From RYN-230 sp963713815 (GTDB lineage: Bacteria; Actinomycetota; Actinomycetes; Streptosporangiales; Streptosporangiaceae), in assembly GCA_963713815.1 (NCBI GenBank), contig CAVQNH010000024.1:22392-86391 (forward strand): 64,000 nt of DNA. The letters are read 5' to 3'. Below the pieces are notes generated by a model, which was not told the DNA's origin, did not search any database, and worked only from the letters and a program-made list of their open reading frames with translations. How positions within the stretch are numbered: position 1 is the stretch's first letter; every line of letters starts with the position of its first letter. The translations under genes and the position numbers were made by a program. Shown here piece by piece: positions 1-8,130 of the stretch.

Positions 1-411
1 GCCGGGCAGGACGAGGCCGGCAACCCGCTCACCCCTCAGGCGGATCCCGAGGGCGGCGATCCCCTGCGCTGCTGCCTCCGCGAGACCCGCCCCGGCGAGG
101 AGGTGCTGCTCATCGCTTACACACCGCCTGGCACCAGCGGCGCCTACGCCGAACGCGGACCCGTGTTCGTTCACGCCGATCCCTGCGAGGGGTACGCGAC
201 CCCGCACCGCTACCCGCCGGGGCTAAGCCACCGCCAGCAGGTCGTGCGGGCCTATGACCAGGCCGGGCGTATCGCTGACGGCATCCTGGCCAGCGACGGC
301 GAGCAGGCCACGGCCGTCATCCAGGAGTTGCTGGCCCGGCCGGACGTCACGGTCGTGCACCTGCGCAACGTCGGCTGGGGGTGCTACAACTTCGCGGTCC
401 GCGCCGGCTGA
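1..411 (+). CDS. DUF1203 family protein (5' part outside window)
   Basis: The reading frame is open from the first base and ends at TGA 409-411, so the true start lies upstream of the window; an internal ATG at 103 is not the start because the conserved sequence continues before it. The visible 136 residues include 'RETRPGEEVLLIAY', 'GPVFVHADPCEGY' and the C-terminal 'TVVHLRNVGWGCYNFAVR', which match the DUF1203 family of small soluble proteins as I remember it. The molecular function of that family is unknown. No signal peptide or membrane segment is visible in the part present. Confidence 0.75.
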   Translation, partial: AGQDEAGNPLTPQADPEGGDPLRCCLRETRPGEEVLLIAYTPPGTSGAYAERGPVFVHADPCEGYATPHRYPPGLSHRQQVVRAYDQAGRIADGILASDGEQATAVIQELLARPDVTVVHLRNVGWGCYNFAVRAG

Positions 412-454
412 CCGTTACGCCGCAGGGTCTGGTGCCTATCGCTGGCCTGGCCGG

Positions 455-913
455 CTAACGGGCCTCGACGAGTCTGGCCAGGTTTTCCAGGGCCATCCGG
501 GTGCCGGTCTCGTTGTCGGCCGGGGGGACGCTGTCGGGAATCTGCTCATGCACGATGGCGACCTCGGTGCCGCCGTCCGCGTCGGTCAGTGTGGTCGTCA
601 TCGTCATCTCGCCGCGCAGCCCGGGATTCTCGCTCTCGAACTCGAACACCTCGACGACCTGCTCGTCGGGCACGAGCCTGGCGAAGTGGCCGTGGTACGT
701 GTCGGTCTGCTGGGCGGACTTGCCGGTGCTGGTCGGGGCGTCGTAGGTGAGGGACACGCGGAACGAGCCGCCTTCGCGGGCGTCGAACTCATGCACCTGG
801 CTGCTCATGCCGGCCGGTACCCGCCACTGCGCGATCGCACCGGGATCCAGGAGTGCCCGGTACACATCTGACCGCGGAGCGTTCACATGCTGGGAGATCC
901 GTGTCGAATACAT
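455..913 (-). CDS. SRPBCC (AHSA1-like) domain protein
   Basis: A 152-residue single-domain protein. The N-terminus 'RISQHVNAPRSDVYRALLDPGAIAQW' is the typical first strand and helix of the AHSA1/START-like fold, followed by 'EGGSFRVSLTYD' and a C-terminal helix 'RMALENLARLVE'. These proteins have a deep hydrophobic pocket; ligand and reaction are unknown, and many sit beside small regulators. The start is supported by TAGTAT (920-925, read on the minus strand) ending six bases before the ATG, the leaderless arrangement repeated elsewhere in this window. A second AHSA1-like gene lies at 9357. Confidence 0.85.
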   Translation of the reverse strand: MYSTRISQHVNAPRSDVYRALLDPGAIAQWRVPAGMSSQVHEFDAREGGSFRVSLTYDAPTSTGKSAQQTDTYHGHFARLVPDEQVVEVFEFESENPGLRGEMTMTTTLTDADGGTEVAIVHEQIPDSVPPADNETGTRMALENLARLVEAR

Positions 914-944
914 GTGCCAATACTAGGGAAACCGCCTTCGGTGG

Positions 945-1153
945 CTAGAGGTCCGCGATGACCCGGCCGTCGCCGCGGACCGGGCCCCAGACGGTGGAGT
1001 TGTCGTCGTACGTCCAGGTCAGGAGCAGGACGGGGCAAGGCGGGCCAGGTAGGCCCGGCCCGTCTCGCCCGTCTCGCCCGCCTTGCGCAGCGCCTTCCAG
1101 CCGTCACGCTGCGGCCCGGGTGCGGCCGCCGCCCGCTTCGCCAGCGCGGGCAT
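945..1153 (-). pseudogene. Possible frame-disrupted small gene
   Basis: Two coding-looking stretches lie here in different minus-strand frames. From ATG 1151-1153 one reads 'MPALAKRAAAAPGPQRDGWK' and onward to a stop near 1030; the next frame reads 'LLLTWTYDDNSTVWGPVRGD' and then 'GRVIADL' to TAG 945-947. Joining them needs a single frameshift near 1030-1040. I do not recognise the product. It may be a degraded gene or chance coding in GC-rich DNA. Confidence 0.2.
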
Positions 1154-1186
1154 GACGGGTCCGGCGTCGAGCGTGCAGCCCATAGC

Positions 1187-1549
1187 TCAGTACTCGGCCG
1201 GTCGGTTGAAGATCACGGCCAGGCTGACGATCTTGCCGTCCCGGACGCTGAAGTAGTTCGACAGGACGACGTCGTCGGGCAGGCCGGTCTTGTCGAACTC
1301 GCCGGTGTAGGACCCGCGCACGATCGTGTCGCCGTAGTGGTCCAGTACCTCGCGGACCTCGATCTGGACCTTGTCGCCGACCATTTCCTTCTCTGCCCAG
1401 CGGCGGATCGCGTCGCTGCCGCTGAACTCGCGGCGGGCGTCGTTGACGTAGGCGTCGTCGGCGAACGTGGCCATGATGGCGTCGATGTCCAGCGCGTTGA
1501 CCCCGGCGATGTGGTCGGCGATGACCCCGGTCAGCTCGGTGGCGTGCAT
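1187..1549 (-). CDS. SnoaL-like / NTF2-fold protein
   Basis: A 120-residue protein with the nuclear-transport-factor-2-like pattern: an N-terminal helix 'MHATELTGVIADHIAGVNAL', the 'DAIMATFADDAYVND' turn, and C-terminal strands ending 'FSVRDGKIVSLAVIFNRP'. The family covers small cyclases, isomerases and ligand binders; the substrate cannot be read from the sequence. An upstream GGAGGAG, read on the minus strand seven bases before ATG, supports the start. It is divergent from the MerR regulator at 1681 with about 130 bases between, so joint control is plausible but not shown. Confidence 0.85.
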   Translation of the reverse strand: MHATELTGVIADHIAGVNALDIDAIMATFADDAYVNDARREFSGSDAIRRWAEKEMVGDKVQIEVREVLDHYGDTIVRGSYTGEFDKTGLPDDVVLSNYFSVRDGKIVSLAVIFNRPAEY

Positions 1550-1643
1550 GGTGTTCTCCTCCCTCGGTGACCCGGCCCTCGTGGCCGGGCACTACTCACG
1601 CTCGCGGCTGCCGCAGGGGGATGGTCAACACCGGATATCGGGC

Positions 1644-1674
1644 GTGACTCTCCCCCCAGGGGAGGATGCAGACT
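1644..1674 (+). promoter_or_regulatory. MerR-type promoter with 19-base spacer
   Basis: GTGACT (1644-1649) and CAGACT (1669-1674) are separated by 19 bases, the over-long spacer typical of MerR-controlled promoters. The spacer contains the imperfect dyad CTCCCCCCAGGGGAG, like known MerR operators. CAGACT ends six bases before ATG 1681, so the transcript probably begins at the start codon. Confidence 0.65.
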
Positions 1675-1680
1675 CGTGTC

Positions 1681-2520
1681 ATGCAGAACCGCCTGGCCAT
1701 CGGGGACTTCGCCCGCGCGACGCACATGAGCGTGAAGACGCTGCGCTATTACCACCGGGTCGGCTTGCTGGAGCCCGCCGACGTGGATCCCGACACGGGC
1801 TACCGCCGCTACACCACCGGGCAGATCCCGGCCGCGCAGATCATCCGGCGCTTCCGCGATCTGGACATGCCCGTCAACGAGGTCCGGCAGGTCCTGGCCG
1901 CGCCGGACCTCGAGACCCGCAACGAGCTCATCGCGGCTCACCTGAACCGGCTGGAAGAAGGGCTGACCCGCACGCAGACCGCGGTGTCGTCGCTGCGGGA
2001 CCTGCTGGCCCGCCCGTCCCCGCCGGAGCTGGCCGACATCGGCCGGCGACGCGTGGAGGCCGCACCCGCCGCCGCGATCAGCGAGGCGCTGGACATCGAG
2101 GACGCCGGGTCCTGGTACCAGGGGGCGCTCGGCGAGCTCTACGCCACCATGGACGCCCAGAACCTGTCGCCGGAGGGTCCCAGCGGCGGCATCTTCGCGA
2201 CCGAGCTGTTCTCGCACGGGCTGGGCCAGGCCACCATCTTCGTGCCGTGCACCGGGACGCTGCGGCCCACGGGCCGGGTGACGTCGCTGGTCGTGCCGCC
2301 GGCCGAGCTGGCCACCATCGTCCACCCCGGCCGGGACACCGGCATCGACCGCGCCTACGGCTCACTGGCCACGTACGTGACCCAGCACGCGCTGGCCGTG
2401 GACGGGCCGATCCGCGAGTACTACCTGGTCGGCCGCCATGACACCGCGGACGCGTCGCAGTGGCGCACGCAGGTCTGCTGGCCGATCTTCCACACCGGCC
2501 CGGAGCCTGAGGACCCCTAG
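1681..2520 (+). CDS. MerR family regulator with effector-binding domain
   Basis: A 279-residue regulator. Residues 1-70 form a winged helix-turn-helix ('LAIGDFARATHMSVKTLRYY' then 'VGLLEPADVDPDTGYRRYT'), followed by a coiled-coil helix and, from about residue 120, a GyrI-like effector-binding domain ending 'EYYLVGRHDTADASQWRTQV'. Proteins with this layout usually sense small hydrophobic molecules and activate their own promoter. I chose ATG 1681 rather than the in-frame ATG at 1666 because the MerR-type promoter at 1644-1674 places the transcription start at 1681. The divergent SnoaL-like gene is the nearest candidate target. Confidence 0.88.
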   Translation: MQNRLAIGDFARATHMSVKTLRYYHRVGLLEPADVDPDTGYRRYTTGQIPAAQIIRRFRDLDMPVNEVRQVLAAPDLETRNELIAAHLNRLEEGLTRTQTAVSSLRDLLARPSPPELADIGRRRVEAAPAAAISEALDIEDAGSWYQGALGELYATMDAQNLSPEGPSGGIFATELFSHGLGQATIFVPCTGTLRPTGRVTSLVVPPAELATIVHPGRDTGIDRAYGSLATYVTQHALAVDGPIREYYLVGRHDTADASQWRTQVCWPIFHTGPEPEDP

Positions 2521-2606
2521 GCAGGCCAGCTCCCAGGCAAGCCAGCCCCCGGGCAGGCCAGCTCCCCGGGCAGGCCAGCTCCCCAGGCAGGCCAGCTCCT
2601 CAGGCA
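2519..2606. repeat. Short tandem repeat, about 18-19-base unit
   Basis: Five imperfect copies of a unit close to GCAGGCCAGCTCCCCAG lie end to end between the convergent MerR and MocR/PdxR-type genes. It is one of many GC-rich tandem repeats in the window. Confidence 0.75.
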
Positions 2607-2608
2607 GG

Positions 2609-4175
2609 TCAGCCGCGCGCGGTATCGGTGAGCACGGCCATCAGCCGGGCCACGGCGCCGGTGAAGGCGTGCTCGGGCGGGGTGGCGTACCCGATGACCA
2701 GCGCCGGCCGGTGCGGGCCGGATTCGGCGCAATAGGCACTGAGCCCCTCGAGGGCCAGGTCGTGCCGGGCCGCGGCCCGGGCGATGATCTCGTCCTCGTC
2801 CAGGCCGGGCGGCAGTTCCAGCCGCGCGTGCAGGCCGGCGGCGATCCCGGTGACCCGCGCCTGCGGGACATGCCGCCGCACCGCCGCGACGAGGTGGTCC
2901 CGTCGCCGCCGGTAGGCCAGCCGGGAGCGGCGCACCTGCCGGTCGTAAGCCCCGGAGTTAAGGAACTCGGCCAGCGTGAGCTGGTCGAAGCTGCTGGAAT
3001 GCCGGTCGGTCCGGGCCTTGGCCGCGGCGACCTCGTCCACCAGGTGGGCGGGCACTACGAGCCAGCCGAGCCGCAGCCCCGGCGCCAGGCTCTTGCTGGC
3101 CGTCCCGGCGTAGATGACGTGCTCCGGGGCGTGGGCCTGCATGGCCCCGACTGGCTGGCGGTCGTACCGGAATTCGCCGTCGTAGTCGTCCTCGATCAGC
3201 AGCCCGCCGGTCTGGGCCGCCCACTCGATGGCCTGCGCCCGCCTCCTGGGCCCGAGCACGCCGCCCAGCGGGAACTGGTGGGCGGGGGTGAGCAACGCCG
3301 CATCTGCGCCATCGAGCCCCGGCGTCGGCGAGCCCGCCCGCGCCATCGAGCCCGCCCGCGTCGGCGAGCCCGCCCGCGTCGGCGAGCCCGCCCGCGCGAG
3401 CGGGGACGCCGCTGAGGACGGCACCGGGCCCGTCGAGGACGGCGCCGCCGTCGTCCACGGGCAGCATCCGGAGGCGCAGCCCGTGCCCGGCCGCGATGCC
3501 GCGCAGGTGAGCCAGGCCGTAGGCCTCCACGGCCAGGGTCGCGGCGCCCCGGGCCCGCAGCACCTGGCAGATGAGGCCGAGACCCTGGGTGAATCCCGAG
3601 CAGACCACGATCCGGTCGGGACTCACCCGCACGCCGCGCGCCCGGGCCAGGTACCCGGCCAGGGCCTGGTGCAGTTCCGGCCGGCCGCGGGCGTCCGGGG
3701 CGTTGCCGAACGCCTCGGCCGGGGCGGCGTTCAGCGCCCGGCGCGCCGCCGCCAGCCAGCGGGAGCGGGGGAAGGCGGCCACGTCCGGCGATCCGGGGCG
3801 GAGGTCGTAGCGCAGCCGGCGGGCTGCCCCGGCTGGTGCGGGCCCGGCCTCGGCCGCCGGCGCCCGGCCGGCGACCCGGGTGACCGACCCCTGCCGGGCG
3901 ACCAGCCAGCCCTCGGCGACCAGCTGCCCGTACACGTCGACCACGGTGTTACGGGCGACACCCAGGTCAGCGGCGAGCGAGCGGGACGACGGCAGGCGCA
4001 GCCCGGGGGCCAGCCGGCCGGAGCGGACCGCTTCCCGGAGCTGTGCCTCCAGGCTGGCCCGCACCCGCGGGCCGGTGCGGTCCAGGTGCAGGTCCACCCC
4101 GGAACTGGCCCGCCCGGCCGGCCCGGTCCCGGAACTGGTTCTCCCGGCCCTCGAATTGGCCCACGTTTCTGGCAT
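2609..4175 (-). pseudogene. MocR/PdxR-type GntR regulator with aminotransferase domain, frameshifted
   Basis: The full product would be about 520 residues: an N-terminal GntR winged helix ('RLPSSRSLAADLGVARNTVV'), then a class I aminotransferase-like domain with 'TPAHQFP', 'IEDDYDGEFRYDRQP' and the PLP-lysine region 'GTASKSLAPGLRLGW'. The N-terminal part (from ATG 4173-4175) and the C-terminal part (ending 2609) lie in different frames. They switch near 3316-3324, at the edge of an 18-base repeat encoding Gly-Leu-Ala-Asp-Ala-Gly, where about two bases appear missing. This is either an assembly error in a repeat or a real inactivation. Family members use PLP to regulate vitamin B6 or transport genes; the close divergent partner at 4222 is the likely target. 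Confidence 0.8.
3316..3400. repeat. 18-base tandem repeat inside the MocR-type gene
   Basis: Repeats of GTCGGCGAGCCCGCCCGC, with a variant containing CATCGAGCC, encode a Gly/Ala/Leu/Asp linker on the minus strand. The reading frame of the gene breaks at this repeat. Confidence 0.75.
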
Positions 4176-4221
4176 GAAAGTGGAGCTTACTGGTGCGCCG
4201 CCCGCGCCGTAGGTTCGGGTT

Positions 4222-4737
4222 ATGGCACTTACCGACACCCACGAAGACACGACCACACCGCCTGAATTCACGATCCCGGTCCGGCTGGACTTCGACGCCC
4301 ACGCGGCCGGGTTCGCCCGGGCCCTGGCCCAGCTGGACAAGGCGGCCACCAAGGAACTGGACCGGGTGGACTTCGATCCGCGGCTGCGCGAACTGGTCCG
4401 GGTCCGGGCGTCCCAGCTCAACGGCTGCGCCTACTGCATCGACATGCACACCAAGGACGCCCGCGCGGTCGGGGAGAGCGAGCAGCGGCTGTACGGCATC
4501 GCCGCCTGGCGGGACACGCCGTACTTCTCCGCCCGGGAGCGGGCCGCGCTGGCGTTCACCGAGGCGGTCACGCTGATGGCCGGCGACCACGTCCCCGACG
4601 CGGAGTACCAGGCCGTCGCGGCCTCCTACACCCCCGACGAGGTCGCGGCCCTCCTGGCCCTGATCATCGCGATCAACGCCTGGAACGCCGTCGGGGTGGC
4701 CACGCACGCCTGGACGCCTGGCAGCTACGAGCGCTGA
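4222..4737 (+). CDS. AhpD-like / carboxymuconolactone decarboxylase family protein
   Basis: A 171-residue all-helical protein. The signature is 'RASQLNGCAYCIDMHTKDAR' (Cys69, Cys72, His76), the CxxC-x3-H redox site of the AhpD-like superfamily, consistent with peroxide reduction or another thiol-dependent reaction. The C-terminal helix 'LALIIAINAWNAVGVATHAW' also fits. TAGGTT (4210-4215) ends six bases before ATG, so the mRNA is probably leaderless. Only 46 bases separate it from the divergent MocR-type regulator, an arrangement common in actinomycetes. Confidence 0.9.
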   Translation: MALTDTHEDTTTPPEFTIPVRLDFDAHAAGFARALAQLDKAATKELDRVDFDPRLRELVRVRASQLNGCAYCIDMHTKDARAVGESEQRLYGIAAWRDTPYFSARERAALAFTEAVTLMAGDHVPDAEYQAVAASYTPDEVAALLALIIAINAWNAVGVATHAWTPGSYER

Positions 4738-4773
4738 CCCAGGCGCGCCTCGCCCAACGGCCCGTGACCCGGT

Positions 4774-4809
4774 GCCCGGGGACCCCGCCGCGAAGGCGGG
4801 ACCCCGGGC
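4774..4809. terminator. Hairpin between convergent genes
   Basis: GCCCGGGGACCCCGCC (4774-4789) pairs with GGCGGGACCCCGGGC (4795-4809) across a five-base loop. It lies between the ends of the AhpD-like and ogt genes. There is no T-run, as is usual for GC-rich actinomycete terminators. Confidence 0.6.
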
Positions 4810-4858
4810 CCCGGTCACCACAGGCCCGGACTATCAAGAACCCCGTCACCGGCCCCGG

Positions 4859-5401
4859 TCACCAGAGGCCGGGGATGGGGCTGCCCGCCTGCTCGAGGTC
4901 CAGCAACGTCCGCTTGCGGGTCAGGCCGCCGGCGTAGCCGGTGAGCTTGCCGGTGCTGCCCACCACCCGGTGGCACGGGATCAGGATGCTCAGCGGGTTA
5001 CGGCCCACCGCGGCGCCGACGTCCCGCGGGTCGGTGTCCGCGCCCAGCCGCCGGGCCAGGTCGCCGTAGCTGGCCGTATGCCCGTACGGGATCTCCGCGA
5101 TCAGCTCCCAGACACGCCGCTGGAATTCGGTGCCCCGTGCGTCGAGCGGCAGGCCGAACTCCCTCCGGGTGCCGTCGAGGTACTCCCCGAGCTGCCGGGT
5201 GACCTCCGAGAAACCCTCGTCACTCCGCGGCCCGAAGCTGGCCAGGCTGGGCTTGTACCAGTGGTGCGGGAAGTACAGCCCGGTCAGCAATTCCCCGTCG
5301 CGCACGATGGTCAGCTCACCGAGCCGCGTGGCGAGGACCGTGTGCTCGGCCGTCACCCTGGCGGTCCGCTGGGCGGGATGCGTGCCCGTGTCGGTCGTCA
5401 T
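4859..5401 (-). CDS. ogt: Methylated-DNA--protein-cysteine methyltransferase
   Basis: A 180-residue direct-repair protein that moves an alkyl group from O6-alkylguanine in DNA to its own cysteine. The active-site motif 'LIPCHRVVGSTGKLTGYAGG' contains the acceptor Cys143. The helix-turn-helix ('IPYGHTASYGDLARRLG') and the Asn of 'VGRNPLSI' are present. The N-terminal domain (residues 1-85) is of normal size. It is convergent with the AhpD-like gene and divergent from the ester-cyclase-like gene at 5571. A second, clearly different Ogt is encoded 1.4 kb away at 6779. Confidence 0.93.
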   Translation of the reverse strand: MTTDTGTHPAQRTARVTAEHTVLATRLGELTIVRDGELLTGLYFPHHWYKPSLASFGPRSDEGFSEVTRQLGEYLDGTRREFGLPLDARGTEFQRRVWELIAEIPYGHTASYGDLARRLGADTDPRDVGAAVGRNPLSILIPCHRVVGSTGKLTGYAGGLTRKRTLLDLEQAGSPIPGLW

Positions 5402-5570
5402 CGTCTGCTCCTTAGGTCACGTCCGCTGTCCATGGAAGACGCGCCGGGCCCGGGTTTCGTGAGGTTCCGGGGAGATCGGCCCCGCCGTCTCACGTCCGCT
5501 CCCCTCCGCACGTCTTCCGGCCGAGCGCACCCGGCCGGGAGCGCCACCGCCGCGAGGAAAGAGATGACTC

Positions 5571-6017
5571 ATGTCCACCGACAGCAACAAGGCCGTCGTG
5601 GCCCGCTGGTTCAGCGAGTTCTGGGGCAAGGACTTCAACCCCGCGATCATCGACGAGCTGGCCGCGCCGGACATCCGCTTCGAGTACTCCCTGCACGCGC
5701 CGTGCCGGGGACGGGACCAGGTGCGCGAGTTCGCCACCAGGTTCCGCGCCGCGTTCCCCGACCTGAACTTCTGGGGGACCGCCGACCTGATCGCCGAGGG
5801 TGAGTACGTCGTCGGCCAGTGGGAGGGTGGCGGCACCCACACCGGTGACGCGTTCGACGACATGCCGGTCGGCGCCCTGCCCGCCAGCACCGGGAAGACG
5901 ATGCGGTTCACCGGCATTACCGTGCTGAGGGTCGAGAATGGCCTCATCACCGAGGAGCTCGGCCTCGACGACGGTGTCACGGTGCTGCGGCAGCTGGGCC
6001 TCATCCCTGGGGCCTGA
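5571..6017 (+). CDS. SnoaL-like polyketide cyclase / ester cyclase family protein
   Basis: A 148-residue NTF2-fold protein. 'NKAVVARWFSEFWGKDFN' opens the fold, 'GRDQVREFATRFRAAFPDL' and 'VVGQWEGGGTHTGD' are typical of the SnoaL-like ester-cyclase branch, and 'FTGITVLRVENGLITEELG' closes it. Few members have a known substrate. AGGAAAGAG lies a few bases upstream of ATG 5571. It shares no sequence with the SnoaL-like protein at 1187 beyond the fold. A gap of 130 bases precedes the sigma factor gene, so it is probably a separate unit. Confidence 0.85.
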   Translation: MSTDSNKAVVARWFSEFWGKDFNPAIIDELAAPDIRFEYSLHAPCRGRDQVREFATRFRAAFPDLNFWGTADLIAEGEYVVGQWEGGGTHTGDAFDDMPVGALPASTGKTMRFTGITVLRVENGLITEELGLDDGVTVLRQLGLIPGA

Positions 6018-6149
6018 TCACCGGCGCAGCCCGGCCGGCACAGCCCCGCGCACAGGCCCGGCCAGCACGGGCCCGGCCGCGCCCTGACCGCCGGGACACT
6101 TAATCGCCGGGGCACCTCACGAACACCGGATCCAGGACGTCTTCAGGTC

Positions 6150-6782
6150 ATGACAGGCAAGCCACCGTTCGAGAGCGTCGTCTCGGTCCACGGAAGCACC
6201 GTGCTCCGGGTCTGCCGGGCCGTCCTCGGCCCGGCCGACGCGGACGACGCCTGGTCGGAAACGTTCCTGTCGGCGCTGAAGGCCTACCCGGACCTGCCGG
6301 CCGACGCGAATGTCGAGGCCTGGCTGGTCACCATCGCGCACCGCAAAGCCATCGACGTGACCCGGGCCGCCGCCCGCCGCGCGATCCCGGTGGCCGAGGC
6401 CCCGGAGACCCCATCCGCGGTCTCCGGGGCCCCGGGCGGCCGGGCCCCGGACGGCCAGGCCCCGGGCGGCTGGGGCCGGGACCCGGAGGGCGGCGGCCTG
6501 GTCGCCGACGACGACCTGGCCGACGCCCTCACCCGGCTGCCCGCCAAGCAGAAACAGGCGGTCGCCTACCACTACCTCGCGGGGCTGCCCTACGCGGACA
6601 TCGCCGCGATCCTCGGCGGCACCGCCGAGGCGGCCCGGCGCGCCGCCGCCGACGGCATCGCCCGCCTCCGCCGCTCCTACCCGGGAGCCGGAGCCGGCCG
6701 GGCCGCCGAGCCCAGGACCCCCGGCCGCGCCACCGGGCGGCCTGCCGCCCCCAGAACCACATCGAAAGGAGCGTCCCCATGA
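6150..6782 (+). CDS. ECF-type sigma-70 factor, first gene of alkylation-repair operon
   Basis: A 210-residue sigma factor. Residues 1-75 carry region 2 ('WSETFLSALKAYPDL', 'NVEAWLVTIAHRKAIDVTRA') and residues 130-180 carry region 4 ('RLPAKQKQAVAYHYLAGLPY', 'ADIAAILGGTAEAARR'). A Gly/Pro/Ala-rich linker of about 45 residues joins them. Its stop overlaps the ATG of the ogt gene by four bases (ATGA), and two more genes follow with overlaps, so the sigma factor is translated together with DNA alkylation repair enzymes. It probably directs their transcription; no anti-sigma gene is present. Confidence 0.88.
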   Translation: MTGKPPFESVVSVHGSTVLRVCRAVLGPADADDAWSETFLSALKAYPDLPADANVEAWLVTIAHRKAIDVTRAAARRAIPVAEAPETPSAVSGAPGGRAPDGQAPGGWGRDPEGGGLVADDDLADALTRLPAKQKQAVAYHYLAGLPYADIAAILGGTAEAARRAAADGIARLRRSYPGAGAGRAAEPRTPGRATGRPAAPRTTSKGASP

Positions 6783-7393
6783 ACGCCGACGACATGGCCG
6801 GGGCGCTGGCCCAGGCCTTCCCCGACCACCCGGACCAGCTCAGCCTGCTGCACGCCAGGCTGGCGGCCGCGGCCCAGCAGGACGGCGTCCTCGACGTCGC
6901 CTACCGCGTCATCGACAGCCCGGTCGGCCCGCTGCTGCTGGCCGCCACCGAGCAGGGCCTGATCCGGGTGGCCTTCGCCCTCGAGGGTCACGACGCGGTG
7001 CTGCAGTCGCTGGCCGACAAGGTCAGCCCGCGGATCCTCAGCGCCCCCGGACGCCTGGACGCGGCCGCCCGGGAAATCGACGAGTACTTCGCGGGCCGCC
7101 GCCACACGTTCGGCCTGCCACTGGACTGGCGGCTGTCCGCCGGGTTCCGGCGGACGGTGCTCGGCCACCTGCCCGAGATCGGCTACGGGCACACGGCCAG
7201 CTACACGGCCGTGGCCCAGCTGGCCGGGAGCCCGAGGGCGGTGCGCGCCGTCGGCACCGCCTGCGCGACCAACCCGCTGCCGGTCGTAGTGCCCTGCCAC
7301 CGCGTGGTCCGCGCCGACGGCAGCATGGGCGGCTATCGCGGCGGCCCCGAAGCCAAGCGGGCCCTGCTCACCCTGGAGGAGGCAGCAGCATGA
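6779..7393 (+). CDS. ogt: Methylated-DNA--protein-cysteine methyltransferase, operon copy
   Basis: A 204-residue O6-alkylguanine repair protein. The acceptor cysteine is Cys173 in 'VVVPCHRVVRADGSMGGYRG'; the DNA-binding helix is 'IGYGHTASYTAVAQLAG'. It has about 40 extra N-terminal residues ('AFPDHPDQLSLLHARLAAAA') before the usual domain, not seen in the Ogt at 4859. Translation is coupled to both neighbours by ATGA overlaps (6779-6782 and 7390-7393). In Ada proteins the methylated cysteine also acts as a sensor; whether this protein signals to the sigma factor is inference only. Confidence 0.92.
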   Translation: MNADDMAGALAQAFPDHPDQLSLLHARLAAAAQQDGVLDVAYRVIDSPVGPLLLAATEQGLIRVAFALEGHDAVLQSLADKVSPRILSAPGRLDAAAREIDEYFAGRRHTFGLPLDWRLSAGFRRTVLGHLPEIGYGHTASYTAVAQLAGSPRAVRAVGTACATNPLPVVVPCHRVVRADGSMGGYRGGPEAKRALLTLEEAAA

Positions 7394-8130
7394 GTACCAG
7401 CTCTAACACCATGGCCGTGGCCGGGACGTGGGAGGACCGGGTCGGCGCCACCGACTGGGACGAGGTCCGCGCCGGCCTGGACGCCTACGGCTGCGCCCTG
7501 ACCGGGCCGCTGCTGACCAGCGGCGAGGCGGCCACGATCGCCGCTCTGTATCCCGACGCCGCGCGGTTCCGGTCGACGGTCAACATGGCCCGGCACCGCT
7601 TCGGCGAGGGCGAGTACCGCTACTTCGCCCACCCGTTCCCCGAGGCGGTCACGGAGCTCAAGCAGGCCCTGTACCCGAGGCTGCTGCCGATCGCCCGCGA
7701 CTGGTGGAGCCGCCTGGGCCGCCCCGCGCCCTGGCCGGACCACCTGGACGACTGGCTGGAGGCGTGCCACGCCGCCGGGCAGACCAAATCCACCGCGATC
7801 CTGCTGCGCTACCGGGCCGGGGACTGGAACGCCCTGCACCGGGACCTGTACGGCGACCTGGTGTTCCCGCTGCAGGTCGTGATCAACCTCAGCCACCCCG
7901 GCACCGATCACGCCGGCGGGGAGTTCCTGCTCTACGAGCAGCGCCCGCGCGCCCAGTCCCGCGGCACCGCCACCCTCATCCCGCACGGGCACGGCCTGGT
8001 GTTCACCACCCGTGACCGGCCGGTGGAGTCCCAGCGCGGCTGGTCGGCGGCGCCGGTCCGGCACGGCGTGTCCGTGATCCGTTCCGGCGAGCGGCTCGCC
8101 CTGGGCCTCGTCTTCCACGACGCGGCCTGA
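7390..8130 (+). CDS. 2OG-Fe(II) oxygenase, Oxygenase-NA type, alkylated-DNA repair
   Basis: A 246-residue protein. It shows the iron triad as His150-x-Asp152 ('NALHRDLYGDLVFPLQ') and His225 ('VRHGVSVIRSGERLALGLVF'), with Arg231 placed to bind 2-oxoglutarate. 'GGEFLLYEQRPRAQSR' and the terminal 'VFHDA' match the family Pfam calls Oxygenase-NA (PF09859 as I recall), proposed to remove alkyl damage from DNA oxidatively, like AlkB. It overlaps ogt upstream (ATGA) and the Ada-like gene downstream (TGATG), which supports the repair role. It is not AlkB itself by sequence. Confidence 0.88.
   Translation: MSTSSNTMAVAGTWEDRVGATDWDEVRAGLDAYGCALTGPLLTSGEAATIAALYPDAARFRSTVNMARHRFGEGEYRYFAHPFPEAVTELKQALYPRLLPIARDWWSRLGRPAPWPDHLDDWLEACHAAGQTKSTAILLRYRAGDWNALHRDLYGDLVFPLQVVINLSHPGTDHAGGEFLLYEQRPRAQSRGTATLIPHGHGLVFTTRDRPVESQRGWSAAPVRHGVSVIRSGERLALGLVFHDAA

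Noticed and set aside
2958..4421. A single 487-codon protein reading through the MocR region
   Set aside because: Only its middle matches the GntR/aminotransferase family; the N-terminus is antisense of the AhpD-like gene and the C-terminus is out of frame after the repeat.
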